From assembly GCA_030430565.1 (NCBI GenBank), contig JAUIKS010000029.1, forward strand, positions 1-64,000: a stretch of DNA of 64,000 bases, read 5' to 3'. Shown here in pieces: positions 1 through 8,280 of this stretch (positions are counted from its first letter, which is position 1; the number at the start of each line of letters is the position of its first letter). This stretch comes from Polyangia bacterium (lineage in GTDB: Bacteria > Myxococcota_A > Polyangia > Nannocystales > Nannocystaceae). Below the pieces are notes generated by a model, which had not been told where the DNA came from, searched no databases, and was given only the letters and a program-made list of their open reading frames with translations. The position numbers were made by a program, and so were the translations under genes.

Positions 1-201
1 TCGCCGCCTGGGCAGACGCCTGGGCAGACATGCTTCAACGGAGCCCCCCGTCACCGAGGGGATGAGTCGATATGTCTATCGGGACATCATGGACAGTCGC
101 GGCCGCTTCAACGGAGCCCCCCGTCATCGAGGGGGATGAGCTCCCGGCGTAGACCTCGACGTATCGGCTTCAACGGAGCCCCCCGTCACCGAGGGGATGA
201 G
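1..201 (+). CRISPR. Tail end of a CRISPR array (three repeats visible)
   Basis: Three copies of a 35-36 nt repeat lie at 32-66, 105-140 and 167-201. They begin GCTTCAACGGAGCC and end GGGGATGAG, with a short C4/G4 stem in the middle. The intervening spacers are 67-104 (38 nt) and 141-166 (26 nt); bases 1-31 are the end of a further spacer, so the array continues off the window. Repeats 1 and 3 are identical. Repeat 2 has a C-to-T change and one extra G. No repeat follows 201. The I-G cas genes downstream suggest this is their array. If repeats are read in the plus direction, this is the leader-distal end, but I cannot prove the orientation. Confidence 0.9.
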
Positions 202-456
202 CCCCTCCCGTACAACACATCGAAATCCAAACCGAATTCCGCCGGTCATACACGAGGGACGAATTTGCGTCCTGATCCGCGCCATCATGTTCCACTCTGG
301 AGTTGTCAGAAAGCCTCGCAGTCGCCGTGAATCCTGCGAATTCACGACAATACACGCGAGCCCAGGGATCTTCGCCATTCGCCCCCTCGTGCATCGCCAC
401 CATAGCACCACGTGAGTGCTCTTCGACAGCGCTTCCCGAACCCTCGCGTGACGTGT
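202..456. other. Non-coding flank between CRISPR array and decayed cas genes
   Basis: No convincing gene is seen here. The stretch follows the last repeat and precedes the stop of the cas2 remnant. At 274-289 it holds a 16-nt string, GATCCGCGCCATCATG, that differs by one base from the repeats at 19603 and 55560. No clear AT-rich leader is visible. Confidence 0.6.
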
Positions 457-1298
457 CTACAGCACGAACACGCAACCCGGTCCAACCGCCAGCTCGCGCC
501 CGATGACGCGGCAGCGCATCACAAGGTCGCGCCCGATGACGCGGCAGCGCGGCAACGGCTCGTCCGGATTCGTCACCGCGCCCAGGTTCACGAACAACAC
601 CTGACCGAAGTCGCGGTGGATGATATCGAGGAGCAACCCCTCGAGGTTCGCCTTGTCCTTCGCGTTGAGTCGACAGCGCCGACGAGATCCCGAGCATGCG
701 CCCACCCGACGTATGATGCGAGACTGACCGCCCGTACACGACGGGCCTCATTGACCACATCTCGCAGGAACAGCTCGATCTCCGGCGTCCAGGCGATCAC
801 CGTGTGCACGCGGTTCCGCCGATAGAACAGCCGGCCCTCGTCGCACGGCAGCCCGGCGTCACGCAGCAGCGCCATGTAGAGCCCAAGCTGGGCGACATCC
901 GCAGGCCACGCCCGAGCCCGAAGCGCGTGCGCACCCCATGAGTGGTCCTCATCCTTCGGCGCGGCGCCGCGCTTTGCCTCGACCGCGATGACCTGCCCGC
1001 CCACGAGCTCGACCATGTCGAGCCGGCCGCGGACCCCCCACGCCGCAGACGTGAACTCGAGCGAGCGTGGGAGCAGCTCGGCCCACGGCGGCGCCTCCGG
1101 CTCCTCGGTCTTGCGCTTGCTGATCTTCCGACGACCCGCGCGTCGATGCTGGGCGCTGCCCTCGACGGTCGCCGCCGACTCGACGAAGATCCCCTGCACG
1201 TGCTCGAGGTGAAACAAGCGCGGGCAGTAGACCAGCTCGTTACACATACGGACGGGCAGCACCTCGACAGGTCTGTGACTCGTGGATATCGACTCCAT
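457..1298 (-). pseudogene. cas4/cas2 (remnant): Decayed cas4-(cas1)-cas2 adaptation module
   Basis: Read on the minus strand from an ATG at 1298 with a good ribosome site (AAGGGGGA), the first ~185 residues are a Cas4 RecB-like nuclease: a YCPRLFHLEH segment with the first cysteine, GRLDMVE (Asp), VEAKRG (Glu-x-Lys) and a QLGLYMALL motif. After about position 735 the Cas4 match stops before the C-terminal Fe-S cysteines. A different frame then continues with the C-terminal ~60 residues of Cas2 (CRLNAKDKANLEG, then QVLFVNLG, ending at 457). In type I-G systems Cas4 and Cas1 are normally fused and followed by Cas2. Here all of Cas1, the Cas4 cysteine cluster and the Cas2 catalytic Asp region are missing. 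The Cas4 frame itself runs open to 588. I infer an internal deletion that leaves a non-functional adaptation module. The Cas2 assignment rests on motif resemblance only. Confidence 0.7.
494..550. repeat. 33-bp-period tandem duplication inside the cas2 remnant
   Basis: The 24-nt unit at 494-517 recurs at 527-550. In the remnant Cas2 frame it duplicates an 11-residue segment (RCRVIGRDLVM then RCRVIGREL). This is a second lesion, independent of the deletion, and further evidence that the gene is not maintained. Confidence 0.8.
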
Positions 1299-1442
1299 AA
1301 TCCCCCTTCGCGGTTCACGCGAAGGCGCGCGATCGCCATGTAGGAGGTCGCGCGAATCAATCGATCGATCCCAATGGGTCTACAAAAATCTGTGAACGGC
1401 GAAAGCGTTGAACTAGACGTAACACGCCTAACCCCGCGATCA

Positions 1443-1456
1443 CGGCGCTTGCGCCG
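1443..1456. promoter_or_regulatory. Short perfect hairpin upstream of the cas operon
   Basis: CGGCGC-TT-GCGCCG lies in the 266-nt gap between the divergent cas4 remnant and the plus-strand cas operon. Its role is unknown: it could be a regulator site or a weak terminator. The rest of this gap shows no gene. Confidence 0.4.
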
Positions 1457-1564
1457 GGTGCGGGAAAACTTTGCATTTTCTTCAGATCATGGGGATCGAA
1501 CAGGGCTTTCGTGCGACTTCCTCAATCGAGCCGTCGCCACGCGACTCTCGTCTCGACGAGCGCT

Positions 1565-2287
1565 ATGCCAACGCTGGATCTCAAACAACTTTCGCAGGCC
1601 GTACAGCGCAGGCTCGTTGCCCAGCTCGAGGAGGGACGCAACCTCCCGCACCCGACGCTCAAGGGTAACGAGGGGGAGCTCGCGTGGCAGCGCGTGCTCG
1701 GTGAGCATCTCCCGCGTCGCTACGCGGTTCGAGGAGGCTTCATCCTCGACAGCCGCGGCGAGACGAGCGAGCAGATCGACATCATCATCTACGACCCTCA
1801 GTACACGCCCGTATGGTTCACTCAGCAGGGGCACGCGTTTGTACTCGCTGAGGCCGTCTACGCCGTCTTCGAAGTCAAGCAGGAGCTGAACGCGGCGCAC
1901 CTGACCTACGCAGGAGAAAAAGCAGCGTCTGTGCGTCGTCTGCATCGCACGTCTGCCCCTGTGGTGCACTCGGACGGGAAGCGACCGCCAAAGACTCCGT
2001 TCCGGATCCTCGCGGGGATCCTCGCGCTCAAGAGCGGCTGGATCAATCCCGCGGATCACCTCGAGCGCGTGCTCGATTCACAGACCAGGTCTGGGGGACA
2101 CCTTGATCTCGGGATCGCGCTCGAAGCAGGTTTTTTCGAAACCGAGCAAGAGCGCGTTCAGTTCTCCGCGGGCCCCGAGTGCCTCGTGCTGTTTCTCTAC
2201 CGACTCCTCGACCTCCTGCAACAACGCGGTACGGTCCCGGCGATCAACTGGAACGCCTATGTCGCTCATCTCCGTTCGCAGCTCTAA
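1565..2287 (+). CDS. DUF6602-type nuclease-like protein
   Basis: A 240-residue soluble protein. The segment from NEGELAWQRVL through QIDIIIYD to AVFEVKQEL has the layout of the DUF6602 family. In that family an Asp strand followed by E-x-K resembles a PD-(D/E)XK restriction-endonuclease core. I chose the ATG at 1565 because homology-like sequence begins there; a GTG at 1511 would add 18 unlikely residues. It ends 9 nt before cas3 on the same strand, so it is probably co-transcribed with the CRISPR interference genes. It is not a standard I-G component; it may be an accessory nuclease or a separate defence gene captured in the operon. Confidence 0.65.
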   Translation: MPTLDLKQLSQAVQRRLVAQLEEGRNLPHPTLKGNEGELAWQRVLGEHLPRRYAVRGGFILDSRGETSEQIDIIIYDPQYTPVWFTQQGHAFVLAEAVYAVFEVKQELNAAHLTYAGEKAASVRRLHRTSAPVVHSDGKRPPKTPFRILAGILALKSGWINPADHLERVLDSQTRSGGHLDLGIALEAGFFETEQERVQFSAGPECLVLFLYRLLDLLQQRGTVPAINWNAYVAHLRSQL

Positions 2288-2296
2288 ACGTCCGCG

Positions 2297-4996
2297 ATGC
2301 ATTTCGATTTCCCCACCTGGTTTAACGACCACACCGGCCACGCGCCGTATCCGTGGCAGGCCGAGCTCGCCAACGATCCGCATTGTCAGAATCGCCTGAT
2401 CCGGATTCCTACAGGCCTTGGAAAAACCCTCGGCGTCCTCGCGGCCTGGTCCTATCACCGGCTGATTCGTCGGGATTCGTCCTGGCCGCGGCGACTCGTG
2501 CTGTGCCTGCCCATGCGCGTGCTCGTCGAGCAGACCGAGGAGGTCGTCCAACGCTGGCTCGGTGATCTCGGGCTGCTCTGGGAGCCGGGCGCGTCGAGCG
2601 TTCGCGCTTCAGAACAAGTCGGTGTGCACCTCCTGATGGGCGGCGCCGCTCGACAGGACTGGCACCTCTATCCCGAGCACGAGGCTGTGCTCGTCGGCAC
2701 CCAGGACATGCTGCTCTCGCGGGCGCTCAACCGCGGCTACGCCTGTCCGCGGGCGAGGTGGCCGATGGAGCACGCGCTGCTGCGACAGGACGCGCTGTGG
2801 GTTCTCGATGAGGTGCAGTTGACGGACGTCGGTCTACGAACGTCGGTCCAGCTCCAGGCGTTTCACGAGGACGCGATCGCCCAGACAACGCGTCCGCTGA
2901 TTAGTTGGTGGATGAGCGCGACGCTCCAGCCGCGGTGGTTCGGCAGCGTTGATTTCGAGGCGCGCGTGCCGGCGCTCGCGGACGCGGCCACACGGATCCC
3001 GACGTCGCAACGCGCCGGCGAACCGTTCTCCGCGAAGAAGCCTGTGCAGCTCGTCGAGCACGCGACGACGGGCGACCGCGCGTGCGCGCGCTGGGCTCGA
3101 ACCATTATCGACACCCACCGCGCCGCGCCGTCGGGCGAGCACGGCCGGATCACGCTCGCCATCGTCAACACCGTGCGTGAGGCCCGGGCGCTGCACAACG
3201 CCATCGCCAAGCTTCGACGCAAAGAGGGCATGGCGAAGACCGAGCTGCGTTTGATTCACAGCCGATTTCGCGGTCGTGAGCGCGCGCGCTGGCGCGACGG
3301 CTTCCTCAACCGAGAGGCCTGTACGCGCGGCGTCGATCGAATCATCGTGGCGACCCAAGTCGTCGAGGCTGGCGTCGACATCAGCGCGACAGCCCTTGTC
3401 ACTCAGCTCGCGCCCTGGCCCTCGCTCGTGCAGCGTTTCGGCCGAGCGGCGCGCTACGGCGGATCCGCGCAGGTCGTGGTGGTCGACCGGTCGCTGAACG
3501 ACAAGGCCTGCGCGCCATACTCGGCGGACGAGCTCGCCGCCGCGCGCGAGGTGCTCGGCCGCCTCGAGGACGTCTCGCTCGCAACCATCGAGGAGCTCGA
3601 GGCGTCACTCGCTGACGAGTCGCCCGCGTTGCTCGAGCGGCTCTACCCCCATGAGCCGCTGCACACGCTCACGCGGCGCGAGCTCGGCGAGTTGTTCGAC
3701 ACCGGACCTGACCTGACCGGCGCCGACCTCGACATCTCGAGGTTTATCCGCAGTGGCGAGGAGCGTGACCTCTCACTCTGGTGGTGGCCTGTCGGCAAGG
3801 ACGGTCCGCCTGCTGACTTGCAGCCGATGCGTGAGGCGCTCTGCCCCGCGCCGGTGCACGAGGTCCGCGCGTGGCTGCTCGATAAAGCGAGCGGCTCAAA
3901 CATTCGAGCGTGGCGGTGGGATTACCTCGAGGGCCAGTGGCAAAAACTCCGACGCGGCGCGGAGCTATACCCAGGGCTCATCGTGCTCGTCGACGCGGCC
4001 GCGGGCGGCTACGACGTCGAGCGCGGCTTCGTTGGCAAGGGTGGCCGCGCGCCGGTCCCCTGTGATGACGCTGACCGTCAATCGCGTCAAGCGTTCGCTT
4101 CCAGGTTGCTCGCGGCCGACAACGCCCAAGATCACGAAGATCTGAGCGAGCTGCGGGAGCAGTACAAGACCATCGCGTTTCACGGGCGGGAGACCGCCGA
4201 GGAAATCGACGCGCTCGCGCGAGGTCTGGATCTTAGCGAGCCGCTGCCCCGTCTGCTCAACCTCGCGGCCCGGCTTCACGATCTCGGGAAGGCTCATCCC
4301 GAGTTTCAGTCGGCGATCGCAACGCGTAGACCGGAGCTGCAGACGCGGACCGACCTGGCGAAGGCGCCTCCAGAGGCATGGCGTCGCGGCAACGCGTTTT
4401 TCAACCGTCGCGGGTTCCGTCACGAGCTCGTCAGCGCACTGGCGATCTTCGAGAGCGTGTATCAAGCGCGGCCCGATCACCCGGGACTACTCGGGGCCCA
4501 TCATGTGCTGATCGAGCACGGCGCACTCGTGGTTGACGGTGAGCACTTGGCGCGCGAACGAAGCGCGCCAGAGGGGATTGTTGCCGAACTCTCCGATCTC
4601 GCGGGCGCCGAACTCGACCTCGTGCTGTACCTCGTCTGCGCGCACCACGGGAAAGTTCGCGGGTCGTGGCAGCAGACGCCCGCGGACCAGGAGCACCCGC
4701 AGGAGTCTCGGCTCCGCGGCGTGCTCGAAGGGGACGTGCTGCCGTCGACGGAGGTAGCAACACGCGAGGGGGTGGCGACGATGCCAACGGTGAGCATGCA
4801 CCTCGACCCGGCGCGACTTGGACTGTCTCCGCGCTACGGTGCGAGCTGGCGCGAGCGCGTCAACGGGCTGCGTCGAACCTACGGAGACTCGACCCTCGCG
4901 CTGCTCGAGACCCTGCTGCGAGTCGCAGACATCCGCGCATCACGACGGCTGACCAAGGACCCATCGCTGCGAGTGACCAAGCGAGGTGACGCGTGA
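2297..4996 (+). CDS. cas3: Type I-G Cas3 helicase-nuclease, C-terminal HD
   Basis: An 899-residue protein that unwinds and degrades target DNA after Cascade recognition. The N-terminal helicase half has Walker A IPTGLGKT (about residues 38-45), DEVQ as motif II, SATLQ as motif III, and VATQVVEAGVDIS followed by LVQRFGRAARYG as motifs V-VI. The C-terminal third carries an HD phosphohydrolase domain: ARLHDLGKAH, a distal His in RHELVSA, IEHG and CAHHGKV. Helicase first and HD last is the inverted order characteristic of I-G (I-U) Cas3. The ATG at 2297 follows the upstream gene closely, and the stop overlaps the next start by 4 nt. No key residue is obviously missing. Confidence 0.93.
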   Translation: MHFDFPTWFNDHTGHAPYPWQAELANDPHCQNRLIRIPTGLGKTLGVLAAWSYHRLIRRDSSWPRRLVLCLPMRVLVEQTEEVVQRWLGDLGLLWEPGASSVRASEQVGVHLLMGGAARQDWHLYPEHEAVLVGTQDMLLSRALNRGYACPRARWPMEHALLRQDALWVLDEVQLTDVGLRTSVQLQAFHEDAIAQTTRPLISWWMSATLQPRWFGSVDFEARVPALADAATRIPTSQRAGEPFSAKKPVQLVEHATTGDRACARWARTIIDTHRAAPSGEHGRITLAIVNTVREARALHNAIAKLRRKEGMAKTELRLIHSRFRGRERARWRDGFLNREACTRGVDRIIVATQVVEAGVDISATALVTQLAPWPSLVQRFGRAARYGGSAQVVVVDRSLNDKACAPYSADELAAAREVLGRLEDVSLATIEELEASLADESPALLERLYPHEPLHTLTRRELGELFDTGPDLTGADLDISRFIRSGEERDLSLWWWPVGKDGPPADLQPMREALCPAPVHEVRAWLLDKASGSNIRAWRWDYLEGQWQKLRRGAELYPGLIVLVDAAAGGYDVERGFVGKGGRAPVPCDDADRQSRQAFASRLLAADNAQDHEDLSELREQYKTIAFHGRETAEEIDALARGLDLSEPLPRLLNLAARLHDLGKAHPEFQSAIATRRPELQTRTDLAKAPPEAWRRGNAFFNRRGFRHELVSALAIFESVYQARPDHPGLLGAHHVLIEHGALVVDGEHLARERSAPEGIVAELSDLAGAELDLVLYLVCAHHGKVRGSWQQTPADQEHPQESRLRGVLEGDVLPSTEVATREGVATMPTVSMHLDPARLGLSPRYGASWRERVNGLRRTYGDSTLALLETLLRVADIRASRRLTKDPSLRVTKRGDA

Positions 4997-7251
4997 GTTC
5001 GGTGGTGCACGTTCACTCGCTCGAGGGATGCACGCCGACGCCGTTGGCGTATTACCTCAAGGCGCTCGCGATCCTTAGGCTGATCGCGAAACAAGTAGAC
5101 GCCGGCGCGCGCGGTCGTTGGCGGGGTGATCGCTTTGAACTATTGACCAGGCTAGACCGCGACGCGCTGATCGACTTTTTCACACGTCGCTATCAGCCCA
5201 GCCCGCTCGTGGCGCCGTGGAACGGCGGCAGCGGATTTTACTCGAAGGACAATACGAAGGGCATCGCGGCGATTGAGGGCAGCCACGCGGAGCGCTTCGC
5301 GGCGTATCGAGCGGCCATCGCGGCCGGCAAGGCGCTGACCGAGGGCATGAGCGCCGCGCCCAAGAAGGAGGCCAAGGCGGCGTTACAGCGCGAGTGCCGG
5401 ACGACGTGGCGCGGTTCGCTTTTAGCGTGGCTCGACGCCGCGCTCGTGCTCGACGCGGATGGGAGCGCGAAGTACCCGGCGCTCCTGGGCACCGGCGGAA
5501 ACGACGGCCGCCTCGACTTCACCAATAACTTCATGCAGCGGCTCGCCGAGCTGTTTCTCCTCGACGACCCCGAGGCGCCCGCGCGTCCGCACACGCGCGC
5601 GCTGCTCTCGGCCGCGCTGTTTGGAGATACGGTCCCGGGCCTGTCGCGGAGCGCCGCGATCGGTCAGTTCTTGCCGGGTGGCGCCGGTGGTGCCAACCAG
5701 GGCCAGGGCTACGACGCCGACAGCCTCGTCAACCCCTGGGACTTCGTGTTGATGCTCGAGGGGGCGCTCGTGTTTCGAGCCGCGCTCTCTCGTCGCGCCA
5801 CCGCGCAGTCCTTGGCGCAGGCCTCCGCCCCGTTCGCGCTGCGCGGATCGGCGATCGGCTACGGCAGCGCCGCCGGCGCGGATGAGAGCGCTCGCGGTGA
5901 GCAGTGGATGCCGCTGTGGTCGAGCTTCACGACCCATGACGAGGTCGAGCAGCTGTTCGCCGAGGGGCGCGGCCAGCTCGGCACCAAGATCGCCCAGCGT
6001 CCTGTCGAGTTCGCGCGCGCGCTCGCGCGGCTGGGCGTCGCTCGAGGCGTCGACGCCTTCGAGCGCTACGGCTACATCGAGCGCAACGGTCAGTCCAACC
6101 TCGCGGTCCCGCTGGGTCGCTGGAAGGTCGGCCCCCGCGCGCACGAGGACCTACTCAGCGAGATCGAAGGCTGGGTCGATCGGCTGCGCGCGGCGGGACG
6201 CGACAAGCTCGCGCCGGCCAGCCTCGCCAGCGCTGCGCGACGCTGCGAAGCGGCCATGCTCGCGTGTTGTCGGCGGGACTCGGCGCTCCACTGGCAAGCG
6301 TTGCTGATCGAGCTGGCTGCCGCCGAGCAAGCGATCGTTCGCAGCCCGCGGTTCTCCAGGGGTCGAGATCTCCGCCCGCTGCCGCGACTCTCTGGCGGCT
6401 GGATCACGGCGGCGGGGAACCTCGAGGCCAGTGAGTCCGCCGCGCGAGACCTGCGGCTCGCGTTGTCGCTGGCGAGCCTCCACGGTGCCGAGACGCGGCT
6501 TCGGGACTCGATCCGTCACCACTTCCTTCCCCTTGATCGCGCTCATCGATTCCCGCGCTTCTCCGGGAGCAGCGACGCGATCGAGCGCCGGCCCGAGGTC
6601 GTAGCGACGACGCGCGATCTGGTACGCGACGCTCCGCGGGTCCTGCGACGACGCGCCAGCCTGCGCAACCGTCAGGCCAGCACGCGTAACCTTGGCTTGG
6701 TCACGGCGGCTCATTGGTCCACGGCGACGCTCGCCGACGTCGCCGCGTTTATCCGCGCAGAGACGGATGACGCCCGCTGCCTGGATCTCGCCACGGCCTG
6801 CATGGCGCTCGATTGGTACGCGCTCGCGCGAGAGCCCACGCCGCCCCGCTGCATCGCAGAGGCACCGCCCGGTCTCGCTACCGATCCGGGGGCGCTCTAC
6901 GGGCTCCTGCGACTGGCTGTGCCCTTCAGCGTCGTCCCGGAGAGCCGGCGGCGTATCTACGATCCGCTGCGCGGGAGCCACGAGACTCGCGTCGTCCCCG
7001 AGCTTGACGTCTCGATGGACCCAGCGGTGCTCGAGCGGCTGCTCGCGGGGGATGTCCGAGGGGCCACCTCGCTCGCGCTGGCACGCGTACGCGCCGCGGG
7101 CCTGCGGCCCAAGCTCTCGTTCATCTCCGCCAGCGTCGACGAGTGCCGGCGCGTGGCCGCGAGCCTCATCTTCCCCATGGGGAACCGTGAACTCCACGCC
7201 CTCGTGGCGCACCTGTGCAACTTCGACTCGCCCGAGCCATCGCCGGGCTGA
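4993..7251 (+). CDS. csx17: Csx17, large subunit (Cas8) of the type I-G effector
   Basis: A 752-residue protein starting at a GTG that overlaps the cas3 stop (GTGA). The N terminus (LEGCTPTPLAYYLKALAILRL, then LVAPWNGGSGFY) is typical of Csx17/Cas8u2, which takes the large-subunit role and probably recognises the PAM and recruits Cas3. A Gly-rich GGAGGANQGQGYDADSLVNPWDF segment, split here as GGAGGANQGQGYD and NPWDF, lies near the middle. Length is normal for the family. It belongs to the same operon as csb1 and csb2. Confidence 0.88.
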   Translation: MSSVVHVHSLEGCTPTPLAYYLKALAILRLIAKQVDAGARGRWRGDRFELLTRLDRDALIDFFTRRYQPSPLVAPWNGGSGFYSKDNTKGIAAIEGSHAERFAAYRAAIAAGKALTEGMSAAPKKEAKAALQRECRTTWRGSLLAWLDAALVLDADGSAKYPALLGTGGNDGRLDFTNNFMQRLAELFLLDDPEAPARPHTRALLSAALFGDTVPGLSRSAAIGQFLPGGAGGANQGQGYDADSLVNPWDFVLMLEGALVFRAALSRRATAQSLAQASAPFALRGSAIGYGSAAGADESARGEQWMPLWSSFTTHDEVEQLFAEGRGQLGTKIAQRPVEFARALARLGVARGVDAFERYGYIERNGQSNLAVPLGRWKVGPRAHEDLLSEIEGWVDRLRAAGRDKLAPASLASAARRCEAAMLACCRRDSALHWQALLIELAAAEQAIVRSPRFSRGRDLRPLPRLSGGWITAAGNLEASESAARDLRLALSLASLHGAETRLRDSIRHHFLPLDRAHRFPRFSGSSDAIERRPEVVATTRDLVRDAPRVLRRRASLRNRQASTRNLGLVTAAHWSTATLADVAAFIRAETDDARCLDLATACMALDWYALAREPTPPRCIAEAPPGLATDPGALYGLLRLAVPFSVVPESRRRIYDPLRGSHETRVVPELDVSMDPAVLERLLAGDVRGATSLALARVRAAGLRPKLSFISASVDECRRVAASLIFPMGNRELHALVAHLCNFDSPEPSPG

Positions 7252-7272
7252 TCGCTTCACTCAGGAATCACC

Positions 7273-8274
7273 ATGTCCGTCGACCTCTCCCCGCTCTCCA
7301 AGCTCTCCAAGCTGCTGATCAACGTCCGCCTGCGCCCGATCCAGGGCCAGCGCTTCCAGCCGACCGGCTTCCCCGACCTGGGCGCCGCAGTCTACGACGC
7401 CCACGACACGCGCTCGCTCCTAGTCGAGAGTCCGCAGAGCATGGCGAATCGCCTCGAGGCGGTCTGCTGGGACGGCGTGGAGAACGATCTCGTCGCGCCC
7501 CTTCGCGGCCTCGCGTACATCCGGGTCGAGCGCGACGGCGCATACCTGACGAGCTCGATCGAGGAGTCCCACCGCATCAACAGCCCGTACATCCTCGAGG
7601 GCACCGACCGCGCGTTCTTCGAGCGCCTCCGCGAGACCTTCAGCGCGATGGACGACGGTCCGATCGATCGCCGGCTGCTCTCCTCGACCCTGCTTCGCTA
7701 CGACACCAGCAGCCTGATCCACGGCGTGTTCTTGGCCAAGAAGGAGCTCGCGGGCGGGCGCCTCCGAGTCGCGCGCGCGCTCTCGGCGTTTATCGAGGCC
7801 GAGGACGTCCGGATCGCGGCGTCCGGCGGCGTGAAGAACGATCACATCAAGCCCTCCGGGGACACCTCCAAGGGATTCGGCAACGTTCCGTTCCACCGCG
7901 AGGAGTTCACCGCGCGGAGGATCTGCGCGTACTTCAACCTCGACCTCGCCCAGCTGCGCGGCTACGGCCTCGGCGAGGCGCCTACGCGACTGTTAATCCT
8001 CCTGGGGCTCTACAAGATCCGCGCGTTCCTCGACGGCGATCTGCGCCTGAGAACAGCCTGTGATCTCGCCGTCGACGGCGACGACGCGATCACGACCAAG
8101 CCCGAGGCGTTCGCGCTGCCGGAGCTCGATGTGCTCGCCGAAGACGTCGCGGCCTCGATCAAGGCGTGCCGCGAGTCGCTCGCCGGTGTGACGACCGTAC
8201 AGTTCAAGCGCGCTTCGACGAAGAGCGGTTCGAAGGCGGGCAAGAAGAAGACGGCGAAGGCCAACAAGAAGTAG
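7273..8274 (+). CDS. csb1: Csb1 (GSU0053 family), Cas7 backbone subunit
   Basis: A 333-residue protein. LLVESPQSMANRLE near residue 55 and the later HGVFLAKKEL and AYFNLDLAQLRGYGL segments fit the Csb1/GSU0053 family, which forms the Cas7 filament along the crRNA in type I-G Cascade. The ATG at 7273 has an AGGA site 6 nt upstream. The C terminus is a Lys-rich tail (KSGSKAGKKKTAKANKK) that may help bind RNA. It lies 21 nt after csx17 and 6 nt before csb2. Confidence 0.9.
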   Translation: MSVDLSPLSKLSKLLINVRLRPIQGQRFQPTGFPDLGAAVYDAHDTRSLLVESPQSMANRLEAVCWDGVENDLVAPLRGLAYIRVERDGAYLTSSIEESHRINSPYILEGTDRAFFERLRETFSAMDDGPIDRRLLSSTLLRYDTSSLIHGVFLAKKELAGGRLRVARALSAFIEAEDVRIAASGGVKNDHIKPSGDTSKGFGNVPFHREEFTARRICAYFNLDLAQLRGYGLGEAPTRLLILLGLYKIRAFLDGDLRLRTACDLAVDGDDAITTKPEAFALPELDVLAEDVAASIKACRESLAGVTTVQFKRASTKSGSKAGKKKTAKANKK

Positions 8275-8280
8275 CGCAAG

